Assembly (NCBI GenBank): GCA_026418695.1
Contig: JAOAAU010000056.1
Coordinates: forward strand, 1-64,000
DNA length: 64,000 bases
Direction of reading: 5' to 3'
Source: Clostridia bacterium
GTDB taxonomy: Bacteria; Bacillota; Clostridia; Acetivibrionales; JAFADI01
A program made the position numbers and the translations under genes. The notes below the pieces were generated by a model, which saw only the letters and a program-made list of their open reading frames with translations, was not told the DNA's origin and searched no databases. Every line of letters starts with the position of its first letter. Position 1 is the first letter of the stretch. Below, piece after piece: positions 32,898 through 41,410 of the stretch.

Positions 32898-32942
32898 TTC
32901 AAGATAAAACCCGGATTGAACTTTACAGTTCAGCCCGGGTTT
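32898..32942 (-). terminator. Long hairpin overlapping the stop codon of the DUF951-like gene
   Basis: Minus strand GATAAAACCCGGGCTGAAC-tgtaaa-GTTCAATCCGGGTTTTATC; the TAA lies at the loop. Confidence 0.7.
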
Positions 32943-33153
32943 TATCTTCACCGTTTGCCTGATTCAAATTCGATTTTATGATTTTCTTTACACTCTTTTC
33001 AAACTTGGTTCTGGGGAGCATGAGGGAGTGTTCACATCCAAGGCATTTGATCCTGAAATCCGCTCCTGTCCTCAGCACCTCCCATTGCTTGCTTCCGCAG
33101 GGATGCTGCTTCTTTAACTCTACAATGTCTCCTACACTAAACCTGTCTGCCAA
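32923..33153 (-). CDS. DUF951-like small protein
   Basis: DRFSVGDIVELKKQHPCGSKQWEVLRTGADFRIKCLGCEHSLMLPRTKFEK; likely TTG start 33153 with SD ggaggtg, not the track start. Confidence 0.8.
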   Translation of the reverse strand: MADRFSVGDIVELKKQHPCGSKQWEVLRTGADFRIKCLGCEHSLMLPRTKFEKSVKKIIKSNLNQANGEDKTRAEL

Positions 33154-33169
33154 TTGAATCCACCTCCGC

Positions 33170-34009
33170 CTAAGACTCCTTTTCCAGTTCAATCTTGTTC
33201 TTATCAAAAAATTCAATTCCGGATTTGCTGAATGCTTCCTTAATCCGTATTCTGATTTTACGTTCTACTTCCCACTGCTCATTGGGAAGGGTTTTCGCTG
33301 TGATCCTCAGGTTGAGGCTTTCCTTACCCAGATCTGTGATTCCCAGGACTTTCAGCGGTTCTACAATCGTCGTAAATTCTTCTCCCACAGCAGCACAAAC
33401 AGTTTGGGCAACCTCAATGGCTTTATTGATGTCTGCGCTGTAGGCAATAGGTATGTCCACGTTCACAGCCTTGTTTCCTCTGGTGTGATTGGTTACTTTC
33501 TTGATTTCGCCATTGGGTATGATGAACAAGTCCCCATTGAAATGACGCATCTTGGTCACTCTAAGCTCCATTTCCTCAACGGTTCCCGTCATATTATCAA
33601 TGGTGATCAAATCACCGACTACAAACTGGTCTTCCATCACGATAAAGAACCCGGAAATTACATCTTTTATCAGGCTCTGCGCTCCCAAACCCACTGCAAT
33701 ACCGCCGATTCCCGCGGCGGCAAGAACAGATTTCAGCTGGAAAACGTCGGAGAGGATCACCACCCCGGCCACAAGATACGTCATATATCTAAAAACGCTT
33801 ACCAGCAGTGTAGACATCGTATCCAGCCTTTTAGCGCTGATACTGTATTTAAACCCTTTTTGCTTTTCAAATATTTTCTTTATGATGATACTGCCGATTT
33901 TAACTACAATGATGGAGATGACAATGATGCTGATAATCTTCAAACCATTGATGACGGGACTATATAAGTCCCCTAAAACCGAATGAAGCTTTGCTGCCAG
34001 ATCCCGCAA
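33170..34009 (-). CDS. MscS-family mechanosensitive ion channel
   Basis: VLAAAGIGGIAVGLGAQSLIKDVISGFFIVMEDQFVVGD, IIPNGEIKKVTN. Confidence 0.95.
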   Translation of the reverse strand: MRDLAAKLHSVLGDLYSPVINGLKIISIIVISIIVVKIGSIIIKKIFEKQKGFKYSISAKRLDTMSTLLVSVFRYMTYLVAGVVILSDVFQLKSVLAAAGIGGIAVGLGAQSLIKDVISGFFIVMEDQFVVGDLITIDNMTGTVEEMELRVTKMRHFNGDLFIIPNGEIKKVTNHTRGNKAVNVDIPIAYSADINKAIEVAQTVCAAVGEEFTTIVEPLKVLGITDLGKESLNLRITAKTLPNEQWEVERKIRIRIKEAFSKSGIEFFDKNKIELEKES

Positions 34010-34318
34010 TCCTAATTCACCTTCCTTAGTATGTTCAAGTACCCGTTAACAGAATTTCCTTCGAGAGCAATGCAGGCACAATATCACTGAAGTACATTTT
34101 TAACACTCTGAATGGCTAGAAGTCTGTTGTGTTAAAAAGCACCAGCATATTGTACTTTGATAAATTTTATCACAGTCCGCAAATATAGACAATGCGCTAT
34201 ATTGAACACAATAAACATTTAACCTCAGAATTTCCAGTCACTTTGAACCCCATGATATCTTAACAATAATTTATTACTCATTGATAATTTATTTCACGGC
34301 TTATATTCAGGATTATTA

Positions 34319-35038
34319 TCATTTCCCGCAGTTCTCAATAAAATCTTTAAAGAGTTCAAGGAAGGATTGATCCTTTTCCCACATCAATTCCGGATGCCAT
34401 TGCACACCAACTGCAAAAGGGTGGTTTCTGAATTCAATCGCTTCAATCATCCCGTCCGGTGAGCTTGCAGTTATTTCAAAACCATCCGCCACGTCTTTAA
34501 TGGCCTGGTGGTGAAATGAATTAACCCGGACACTTTCTTTTCCATGGGCTTTCCATACCTTTGAACCTGATTTAACTACAACTTCATGGGTAGGATACCA
34601 CCTGGGCGCCTTCTGAGAGTGTTGAAGAAGGCATCGGTCCCTGATCTGGGAATAAATGTCCTGGTAAAGAGATCCCCCGATGGCTACATTCATCATTTGA
34701 ACACCCCTGCAGATCCCGAGTACCGGCTTTCCCTCCTCCAACACCTTCCTTGCCAGAAAAAGCTCCATTCTATCCCTATACGGCGAGATCTCTCCATTAC
34801 AAGGGAGATTCCATTCTCCAAAGTGCACAGCATCCACATCGTCCCCGCCGGATAGAAGTATCCCATCGATTTTTTCATAGATATCCTGCAATATTTCTTC
34901 ATCCCCGGTCAGAGGTAATACAACTGGAATTCCGCCAGCTTTTATAATTCCTTCGCAATATCCGCCTTTTATATAGGTTAGTCTTTTCTCTTCATCGTAC
35001 CACGGGCTGATTCCAATCAGCGGCCTTTTTATACTCAC
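34319..35038 (-). CDS. Class I glutamine amidotransferase, gamma-glutamyl-GABA hydrolase-like (peptidase C26)
   Basis: DGILLSGGDDVDAVHFGE, PVLGICRGVQMMNVAIGGSLYQD, GVQWHPELM; probable GTG start 35038. Confidence 0.9.
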   Translation of the reverse strand: MSIKRPLIGISPWYDEEKRLTYIKGGYCEGIIKAGGIPVVLPLTGDEEILQDIYEKIDGILLSGGDDVDAVHFGEWNLPCNGEISPYRDRMELFLARKVLEEGKPVLGICRGVQMMNVAIGGSLYQDIYSQIRDRCLLQHSQKAPRWYPTHEVVVKSGSKVWKAHGKESVRVNSFHHQAIKDVADGFEITASSPDGMIEAIEFRNHPFAVGVQWHPELMWEKDQSFLELFKDFIENCGK

Positions 35039-35144
35039 AATGATCTCCCCTTTAAACCTCTGTATAAAACGAAAGCACAATATAATTATATTATATTGTG
35101 CCGTTTTTTGATTTGAGCTTTTCTGAACATCTTCTTTTTTATTC

Positions 35145-35720
35145 TTATATATCGTATGCCAGAATAATCGCTTTTGCAATCTCTTTCATTGGAATTCCTT
35201 TATCCATGCTTTGCTTTTGGATCCGTTTGAAGGCTTCCGCTTCTGAAAGGTTGAGATTCTTCATGAGGAGACCTTTGGCCTTTTCAACTTCCTTCCTGGT
35301 ATCCAGGGTCATCCTTAGCTCCTCAATTTCCTTCTCCAGCTTCTGGATTTTCCTCCGGTTCTTGATCATAAGGTCAATGGTACTAACCAGTGCAATCTTG
35401 TTTAAAGGTTTTGACATAAAGACAAAACCGCACTCGTCCGCAATCTCATTCACCATATTTCTCTGTGTATCCGTCGAAATAAGGATGACGTCACATAATT
35501 TATCTTCTATAGCAATTTTCGCTATGTCATAGCCCCCCATCAACGGTAAGTCATACTCCAGCAGTGTGAGATCCGGTTTCAATGCCCTCATCTTTCTCAA
35601 ACATTCATGACCGTCCCTTGCACAATCGACAACAATATAGCCGCTTTCAGTAAGTATAAACTTCAATTTATTGATGGATGTGTCATTACTCATAGCAACA
35701 AGTATCCTTACCGCTTCCAT
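35145..35720 (-). CDS. ANTAR-domain response-regulator-like antiterminator (NasT/NitR type)
   Basis: C-terminal LDTRKEVEKAKGLLMKNLNLSEAEAFKRIQKQSMDKGIPMKEIAKAII is a canonical ANTAR; receiver-like N-terminus. Confidence 0.93.
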   Translation of the reverse strand: MEAVRILVAMSNDTSINKLKFILTESGYIVVDCARDGHECLRKMRALKPDLTLLEYDLPLMGGYDIAKIAIEDKLCDVILISTDTQRNMVNEIADECGFVFMSKPLNKIALVSTIDLMIKNRRKIQKLEKEIEELRMTLDTRKEVEKAKGLLMKNLNLSEAEAFKRIQKQSMDKGIPMKEIAKAIILAYDI

Positions 35721-35734
35721 ATGAACACCCCAAT

Positions 35735-35965
35735 TAAGGAATTAAACTAAGAATTAAGAGTGAAGAAAGATGAAAGAAGAATTGAAAACCTAAAATGTCC
35801 CGTTATTGATCCCAAAAATTCTTCTGTCATAAGCTTAATCTTTCATATATATTTCTTAGTAAATCTACTCTTTATTTCTTAATTCCTATTTCCTTTCTTG
35901 CTTTATATAATTACAACGAATCGTATCTTTTCCCTGAATCCCACATTCTTCGTTCTTCATTCTTC
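35735..35965. repeat. Purine/pyrimidine-biased intergenic element with imperfect inverted arms
   Basis: Left GGAATTAAACTAAGAATTAAGAGTGAAGAAAGATGAAAGAAGAA; right, as reverse complement, TAGTGAAGAATGAAGAACGAAGAATG and GGAATTAAGAAATAAAGAGTAG. Confidence 0.4.
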
Positions 35966-35966
35966 A

Positions 35967-37301
35967 CTAATATTTTGTAAGGTACTGGTCTACTTCCCAT
36001 TTACTGATCATTGTTGTATATTCAAGCCATTCTTCATTCTTTGCTTCAATATATTTTTCAAAAATATGTCCGCCTAAAACATCCTTGGCGAGGCTGCTTG
36101 CCTTCAGTTCCTCAAGGGCTTCCTTCAAGCTTCCCGGCAAGGAATCGATGCCTTCTGCCTTACGCTGATCTTCACTCATTTGGAAGATATTCTTGTCTGT
36201 TGAAGCAGGAGGATTCAACTTATTCACAATACCATCCAATCCGGCTTCCAGAATTGCTGCAAGCGCGAGATATGGATTGCAGGAAGGATCGGGGCATCTG
36301 AGTTCCAGTCTTGTAGCTTCTCCTCTGGCTGCAGGGATTCTAATGAGAGGGCTTCTGTTTCTTGCAGACCATGCAATATAAACCGGTGCTTCGTACCCGG
36401 GAACCAGACGCTTGTAAGAATTCACAATGGGATTTGTGATCGCTGCAATGGACCGCATATTTTTCATCAGTCCCCCGATAAACCAGTAGGCTTCCTCACT
36501 TAATTGCAAAGTATCATTTTCTTTATAGAAAGCATTTTTCCCATTTTTAAACAAAGAAACATTGGTATGCATTCCGGACCCATTGATACCGAAAATCGGC
36601 TTCGGCATGAAAGTTGCATGTAAACCATGCCTTTGCGCAATGGTTTTTACAACAAGCTTAAATGTCAGAATGGCATCCGCCGTTGTCAACGCATCGGAAT
36701 ACTTAAAATCAATTTCATGCTGTCCGGGTGCTACTTCATGGTGAGATGCTTCAATCTCAAATCCCATTTCTTCCAATGCAAGGCACATATCCCTTCTTGC
36801 ATTCTCTCCCAAATCTACTGGCCCGAGATCAAAATACCCGGCGTTGTCATGAGTAATCGTGGTCGGATTCCCTTCATTATCTGTCAGGAAAAGGAAAAAT
36901 TCACACTCCGGTCCCACATTGAACGTCTCATATCCCATGTCATTGGCCTTCTTCAACGCTCTTTTGAGGATATATCTTGGGTCTCCTTCAAAAGGAGTTC
37001 CATCCGGATTATATACATCACAAATCAATCTTGCCACCTTACCGGTCTGCGGTCTCCAGGGGAATATAACGAAGGTGTTGGGATCGGGCCTTAAATACAT
37101 GTCGGATTCTTCAATTCTTACAAACCCTTCAATGGAAGAACCGTCAAACATACACTTATTATCCAGCGCTTTCTCCAACTGCTCCGCCGTAATGGCAACA
37201 TTCTTTAGAATACCGAAAATATCCGTAAACTGAAGACGTATAAATTTTACATCCTGTTCATGGACAATTCTGACAATATCTTCTCTGGTATACTTTGGCA
37301 T
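35967..37301 (-). CDS. glnA: Glutamine synthetase type I
   Basis: [67 protein letters not shown]; start ATG 37301 (444 aa). Confidence 0.97.
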   Translation of the reverse strand: MPKYTREDIVRIVHEQDVKFIRLQFTDIFGILKNVAITAEQLEKALDNKCMFDGSSIEGFVRIEESDMYLRPDPNTFVIFPWRPQTGKVARLICDVYNPDGTPFEGDPRYILKRALKKANDMGYETFNVGPECEFFLFLTDNEGNPTTITHDNAGYFDLGPVDLGENARRDMCLALEEMGFEIEASHHEVAPGQHEIDFKYSDALTTADAILTFKLVVKTIAQRHGLHATFMPKPIFGINGSGMHTNVSLFKNGKNAFYKENDTLQLSEEAYWFIGGLMKNMRSIAAITNPIVNSYKRLVPGYEAPVYIAWSARNRSPLIRIPAARGEATRLELRCPDPSCNPYLALAAILEAGLDGIVNKLNPPASTDKNIFQMSEDQRKAEGIDSLPGSLKEALEELKASSLAKDVLGGHIFEKYIEAKNEEWLEYTTMISKWEVDQYLTKY

Positions 37302-37446
37302 ATGCAACACTCCTTTTAATTCATTTTTATAATGCCCAGGATTGCCGATATTAAATTCATCTTTTAAAAACATGAATTTGTTTTGATATTGGGTGTACTG
37401 CTTGTAAACTGGCAGTTTCACAACATGAGCAACAATAAATCAAATC

Positions 37447-37499
37447 AAAAAAGACGCACTCAAGCAAGGTTATCAACCTGTCTGAGAACGTCCTCGTTC
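37447..37499 (-). promoter_or_regulatory. glnA leader attenuator: intrinsic terminator with an overlapping alternative hairpin
   Basis: Minus-strand RNA ...GAACGAGGACGTTC (alternative hairpin 37486-37499) overlapping terminator GACGTTCTCA...TGAGTGCGTCTTTTTT (37447-37492). Confidence 0.75.
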
Positions 37500-37532
37500 C
37501 AAATCATAAAAATCCAATTAAGTTTCACTATC

Positions 37533-37560
37533 ATTATAGCATAACCCAGGGAATATGCAA
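37533..37560 (-). promoter_or_regulatory. SigA-type promoter of glnA
   Basis: TTGCAT - 16 nt - TATAAT on the minus strand. Confidence 0.8.
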
Positions 37561-37633
37561 TAAATTTTTGATTTTTTTGCAGGATGGCCTTCTCATTCCT
37601 GCAAATTTTGTACACTCCATTGCGTACATAAAC

Positions 37634-37978
37634 TTACTGCAAGGAAATCTTGTTGAGGGCTTCACTTTCATTGCTGTAAATCTCAATAAACCGGTTCAGT
37701 CTTGTAACCTCAAAGAGATTCATGATATCGGGGAGCAGATTGCAAAGTACAAGCCTTCCATTGGCTTCCTTAAACTTTTTATAGGTATCAATAATAATTC
37801 CAAGGCCTGTACTATTCATGTAGATGATACCGTCCATATTAATGATCACTGTCTGACCCTTGCTGTCTCTCACCAGGTCATCAAGAATATCCTTAAAATC
37901 ATTTTGTGTTGATATTCTTACCTGCCCAACCAGCCTTAAGACCTTGATACCGTTTAGTTCCTTTGTTTCTACCTTCAT
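37634..37978 (-). CDS. STAS-domain anti-anti-sigma factor-like protein
   Basis: VIINMDGIIYMNSTGLGIIIDTYKKFKEANGRLVLCNL; start ATG 37978. Confidence 0.88.
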   Translation of the reverse strand: MKVETKELNGIKVLRLVGQVRISTQNDFKDILDDLVRDSKGQTVIINMDGIIYMNSTGLGIIIDTYKKFKEANGRLVLCNLLPDIMNLFEVTRLNRFIEIYSNESEALNKISLQ

Positions 37979-38472
37979 TTTGTACCCCCCAAGGTTTTTC
38001 AGATACCTATCCGTATCGGATTTCAGCCGAAATGACTCAGTTACACGCTGCAACTATGATTTCCAGATGGTTTAAGCACAGTAACATTATCATTATATTC
38101 CCGAAAGAAAACATAATGAATTTCAATCAAATCCATCTTTGCAAAAGCAATGCACCTATCCTGTCAGCATTCGCTCACGAAAATGAACTGCCAACAGGTA
38201 TTTTCTCCGTACAGATGTATTCATTTGACAAAATGGTGTAAAATCTTGAAAAGTAATCTACCGTATTCTGCTTAAATCAGCTTCTGTTGATATTATATCC
38301 TAAATTCAACCTAGTTTCAATATTTTATTCCGCCCCTGAAAGCGCCTGATTTTAGTTTGGTAACATAAAAAGTGAATCAGTTCATCCGGTAAATATAAAG
38401 ACATCTCTGTTTTTTGACGATATCTATAATATCAAAGGATTGGATGTCTTCCAAAGGATTGGAGTGATCAAG

Positions 38473-38619
38473 ATGTTTAATGCAGGAGAGAAAATTGAGA
38501 TTTTCGACATGAATGCCATTATCCTAGCAAGCAATGAAGACGAGGTACTGCTCTACTTCGAAAAAGGTTATGTAAAATGGCTGAAAAAGTCCCTTATTCA
38601 GTTGATGAAAGCCAGTTAG
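38473..38619 (+). CDS. Candidate 48-aa small protein (absent from the ORF track)
   Basis: MFNAGEKIEIFDMNAIILASNEDEVLLYFEKGYVKWLKKSLIQLMKAS*; followed at once by a hairpin terminator (AGCCAG ttagt CTGGCT TCGTTTTTTTT). Confidence 0.55.
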   Translation: MFNAGEKIEIFDMNAIILASNEDEVLLYFEKGYVKWLKKSLIQLMKAS

Positions 38620-38650
38620 TCTGGCTTCGTTTTTTTTAGACCAAAACAGC

Positions 38651-38680
38651 AAAAGAGGTGATTTCTCATCACCTCTTTTT
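38651..38680. terminator. Bidirectional hairpin terminator
   Basis: AAAAGAGGTGA-tttc-TCATCACCTCTTTTT. Confidence 0.8.
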
Positions 38681-38830
38681 AATGCTTAGGAAACATGCTC
38701 CTACCTTGATGAATGAATTTCCGATAAAAAAACTTCATCAAAGTCTTCATTTACAATCCTTCTAAAGGTTTTGATCTATACCGTTTCCTTCTGCTAAGTA
38801 CAATTCCGTACCCATTCACCGGACTCAGGG

Positions 38831-38989
38831 TTACGCTTTTTCAAACATATCTTTGGAAACACCGCAAAGTGGGCATACCCAGTCTTCAGGAATATCCTCA
38901 AAGGCAGTTCCGGGTGCGATTCCACTGTCGGGATCTCCCTTTTCCGGGTCGTATACATAGCCGCAAGCTGTACAAACGTACTTATCCAT
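38831..38989 (-). CDS. Rubredoxin, 52 aa (absent from the ORF track)
   Basis: Manual translation: [52 protein letters not shown], with both CxxCG knuckles. Confidence 0.97.
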   Translation of the reverse strand: MDKYVCTACGYVYDPEKGDPDSGIAPGTAFEDIPEDWVCPLCGVSKDMFEKA

Positions 38990-39374
38990 AACTCATCACT
39001 CCTGTAAAAAATTTTGGACTGCAATTCTACAAAAAACAAATTGTTCCTTACGGATATTATACTACCCATTTGAAAGACCTATGTAACAATCAATTGGAAA
39101 AGTTTTTTCGAAGATGTTCACAATTTCGACATTCATTTTCAACCGGACATAATCATCGTCAAAGCGCCTGTAACATCAAAAATTCACATATCCATCTTTT
39201 GAGAAATATGTTCTAATTCTTGCTGTATCTTCGACGCTTTGACCTCAATGCCCTTTTTGCCGACTTTTTATGTTTGAGCAGCTTCTGTTTCAATATACTT
39301 TCTTCACACATGGCCCAGCAATCCCACATTAAAAATCCCTGATATATCATAATGCTGCCCGTAGCTGAATGGTG

Positions 39375-39905
39375 CTAAAATTCCTTGTCTTTTCTGTCAT
39401 TTTTAATCATGATGGCAACACCAAGCAGGATGAGTACCAATGGCAGTATCAGCTTGTTGATTCCAAATCCGAACAATTCTCTGAATGAAATGGTGGTGAA
39501 GAAGATAATGGATAAGCCACCCAAAATCGTCACAGGAATCAGCAAACCTCTATCTCTTGTTCCAAACAGATAAAGTTCAAAAAGACCGATGGCTACCGCC
39601 ATAATAAATCCTGGCCACATCACTCCCCAGATATCAAAGAACATCGACAACTGACAGGTTACACCTACTCCTAGCAAGATTCCGCCGGGAACCAAAATGC
39701 CTGCATCCCTGTTTCTTCCTGAAAAATAGCTCAGATGCATGATGAAACTCGGAATGAGCAGGAACAGTGTAGGCCACATATTTGCAATGATATTGCCGAA
39801 ATCGAACATATCAAATACATTGAAAATATTCAAATTTCTTAGTAAAAACAGTACCCCAAGCAGTACGAAAACAATCCCAATCACCATGTTACTTCTCTTA
39901 TACAC
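39375..39905 (-). CDS. LiaI/LiaF-like (DUF5668-type) membrane protein
   Basis: MVIGIVFVLLGVLFLLRNLNIF; four to five TM. Confidence 0.65.
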   Translation of the reverse strand: MYKRSNMVIGIVFVLLGVLFLLRNLNIFNVFDMFDFGNIIANMWPTLFLLIPSFIMHLSYFSGRNRDAGILVPGGILLGVGVTCQLSMFFDIWGVMWPGFIMAVAIGLFELYLFGTRDRGLLIPVTILGGLSIIFFTTISFRELFGFGINKLILPLVLILLGVAIMIKNDRKDKEF

Positions 39906-40061
39906 GGCTTGAACCTCCTTAAATATGGCTTCATATATAGATTATAAACCGCATAGCTTCCGATCATCACCAGTTTGTTTTAAAGGATCATCTCTCTATG
40001 CTCATGATATTATCTACATAATAATATATGGTTTCTATTAAAAAAAGTCTGATCATATTCA

Positions 40062-40577
40062 TTAGAAGTCCAAGCTATCGATCAACTTTTTTAATCCCTT
40101 AAAACAATTTAACTGCTGATCATAGGGCATCCTGTTCAATCCGCTCGGAGAACTGCAGACATAATCAACAATACCCGAAACCTCAGATTTTTCCTGTCTT
40201 CCCGGGTTAACCACCTTAGTCCCTGTAAACATCCTATAGACACCAATTCCCATATAGCAGGCTATCTTCGGTTTGTATAACTGCAAAAGTGTTTTTAGAC
40301 GGTCAGAACCTTCCCTGAATTCTTCCTTCTTAATCTCGCTGGCACTCTTTGTAGGCCTGCTTACAATATTGGTTGACCCATATCCCAACTCCAGCAGCTT
40401 CCGGTCTTCCTCCGGCTTAAATCGGTAGGGTGTCAGTCGTGATTCATACAGAAGCTTCCAAAACCCATTACTTGGACCTGCGTAGTGATGTCCTGTCTCT
40501 GCGGTCTTCATCCCCGGGTTGTATCCAATGAAGACTACTTTTAAATTATGATCGATAATATCCGGAAGTAAGTCCAT
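40062..40577 (-). CDS. mug: Mismatch-specific uracil/thymine DNA glycosylase
   Basis: VVFIGYNPGMKTAETGHHYAGPSNGFWKLLYESRLTPYRF. Confidence 0.88.
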   Translation of the reverse strand: MDLLPDIIDHNLKVVFIGYNPGMKTAETGHHYAGPSNGFWKLLYESRLTPYRFKPEEDRKLLELGYGSTNIVSRPTKSASEIKKEEFREGSDRLKTLLQLYKPKIACYMGIGVYRMFTGTKVVNPGRQEKSEVSGIVDYVCSSPSGLNRMPYDQQLNCFKGLKKLIDSLDF

Positions 40578-40675
40578 TCGTTCTCCTCTTGGTTAAATGA
40601 AAAATCAAGCGGTAAGATTCCTTTCCCACCCCTTGATTTCCTGTCTGATTGATTCACTTATTCCCGCTGCCGCTT

Positions 40676-41281
40676 TCAGGCATCCCGATAATTTGTTGCT
40701 GTAAAGGCGGTAGGGTCATTGCTGATCTTCCATAATACATATCGGATGCTCATGGAGATAATGTCCGCCATTTTCATTACAATACTCAAGCGGGTATTCT
40801 GGAGCACAAGAAAATCCATGAATCCCCCAAAATTAACGATCCCCGTGATATGTCCATGCCCAACGGGCTCAAGGTCTTTATTCACACCTGAACCAGGCTT
40901 TATCGGACCTTCCCCCACCGTGATATACCCTACATGGTCCATCCGGCCAAGGCAGGCATCAATCGCGATGATGTATGGATTCTCATACCGCTCAAATACA
41001 TTTTTCATTGTCTGTTGAAGATTTTTTGCATGAACGGGTTCATCCAATGTGCCAAAGAAATAGAAGTTTTTATATTTGAGGCCATTAATCTTGTATCCGA
41101 TCAGCGGCCCCAGGCTGTCCCCCGTAGATCGATCCGTTCCAATACAGATAAACACCACAGATTTGTGCCCTGCACCAATTCCTCTCTGCAGCATGGCGAA
41201 TAACTCATCCGTCAGATTTTTAAGGGCAGCAGGGCTTTCAGCGTTGATGTATTCTTCTTTGGGCCGCGTTTTAAACAGCAT
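40676..41281 (-). CDS. yyaC: YyaC-family spore protease-like protein
   Basis: VVFICIGTDRSTGDSLGPLIGYKI, AIDACLGRMDHVGYITVGEGPIKPGSGVNKDLEPVGHGHITGIVN. Confidence 0.9.
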   Translation of the reverse strand: MLFKTRPKEEYINAESPAALKNLTDELFAMLQRGIGAGHKSVVFICIGTDRSTGDSLGPLIGYKINGLKYKNFYFFGTLDEPVHAKNLQQTMKNVFERYENPYIIAIDACLGRMDHVGYITVGEGPIKPGSGVNKDLEPVGHGHITGIVNFGGFMDFLVLQNTRLSIVMKMADIISMSIRYVLWKISNDPTAFTATNYRDA

Positions 41282-41410
41282 CTGTTGTAAACCTCTCGCA
41301 TTTTGTTTATTACTATATTATTGCCGATGGGCTCACTTTTATTACTCTTTAGGTACTTTTTCCTATGTATTGCTATAGGGGTGGCAGTTTGTTATGATTA
41401 GGTATATAGA

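Noticed and set aside
33404-33986. Plus-strand ORFs of 187 and 144 aa
   Set aside because: Shadow ORFs opposite the mscS-type gene
38794-39069. 91-aa minus-strand ORF in the track
   Set aside because: Wrong frame over the rubredoxin gene, whose frame gives a complete canonical protein
39200-39325. Basic 32-aa minus-strand ORF MCEESILKQKLLKHKKSAKRALRSKRRRYSKN
   Set aside because: Very short, no clear SD or family; could be chance
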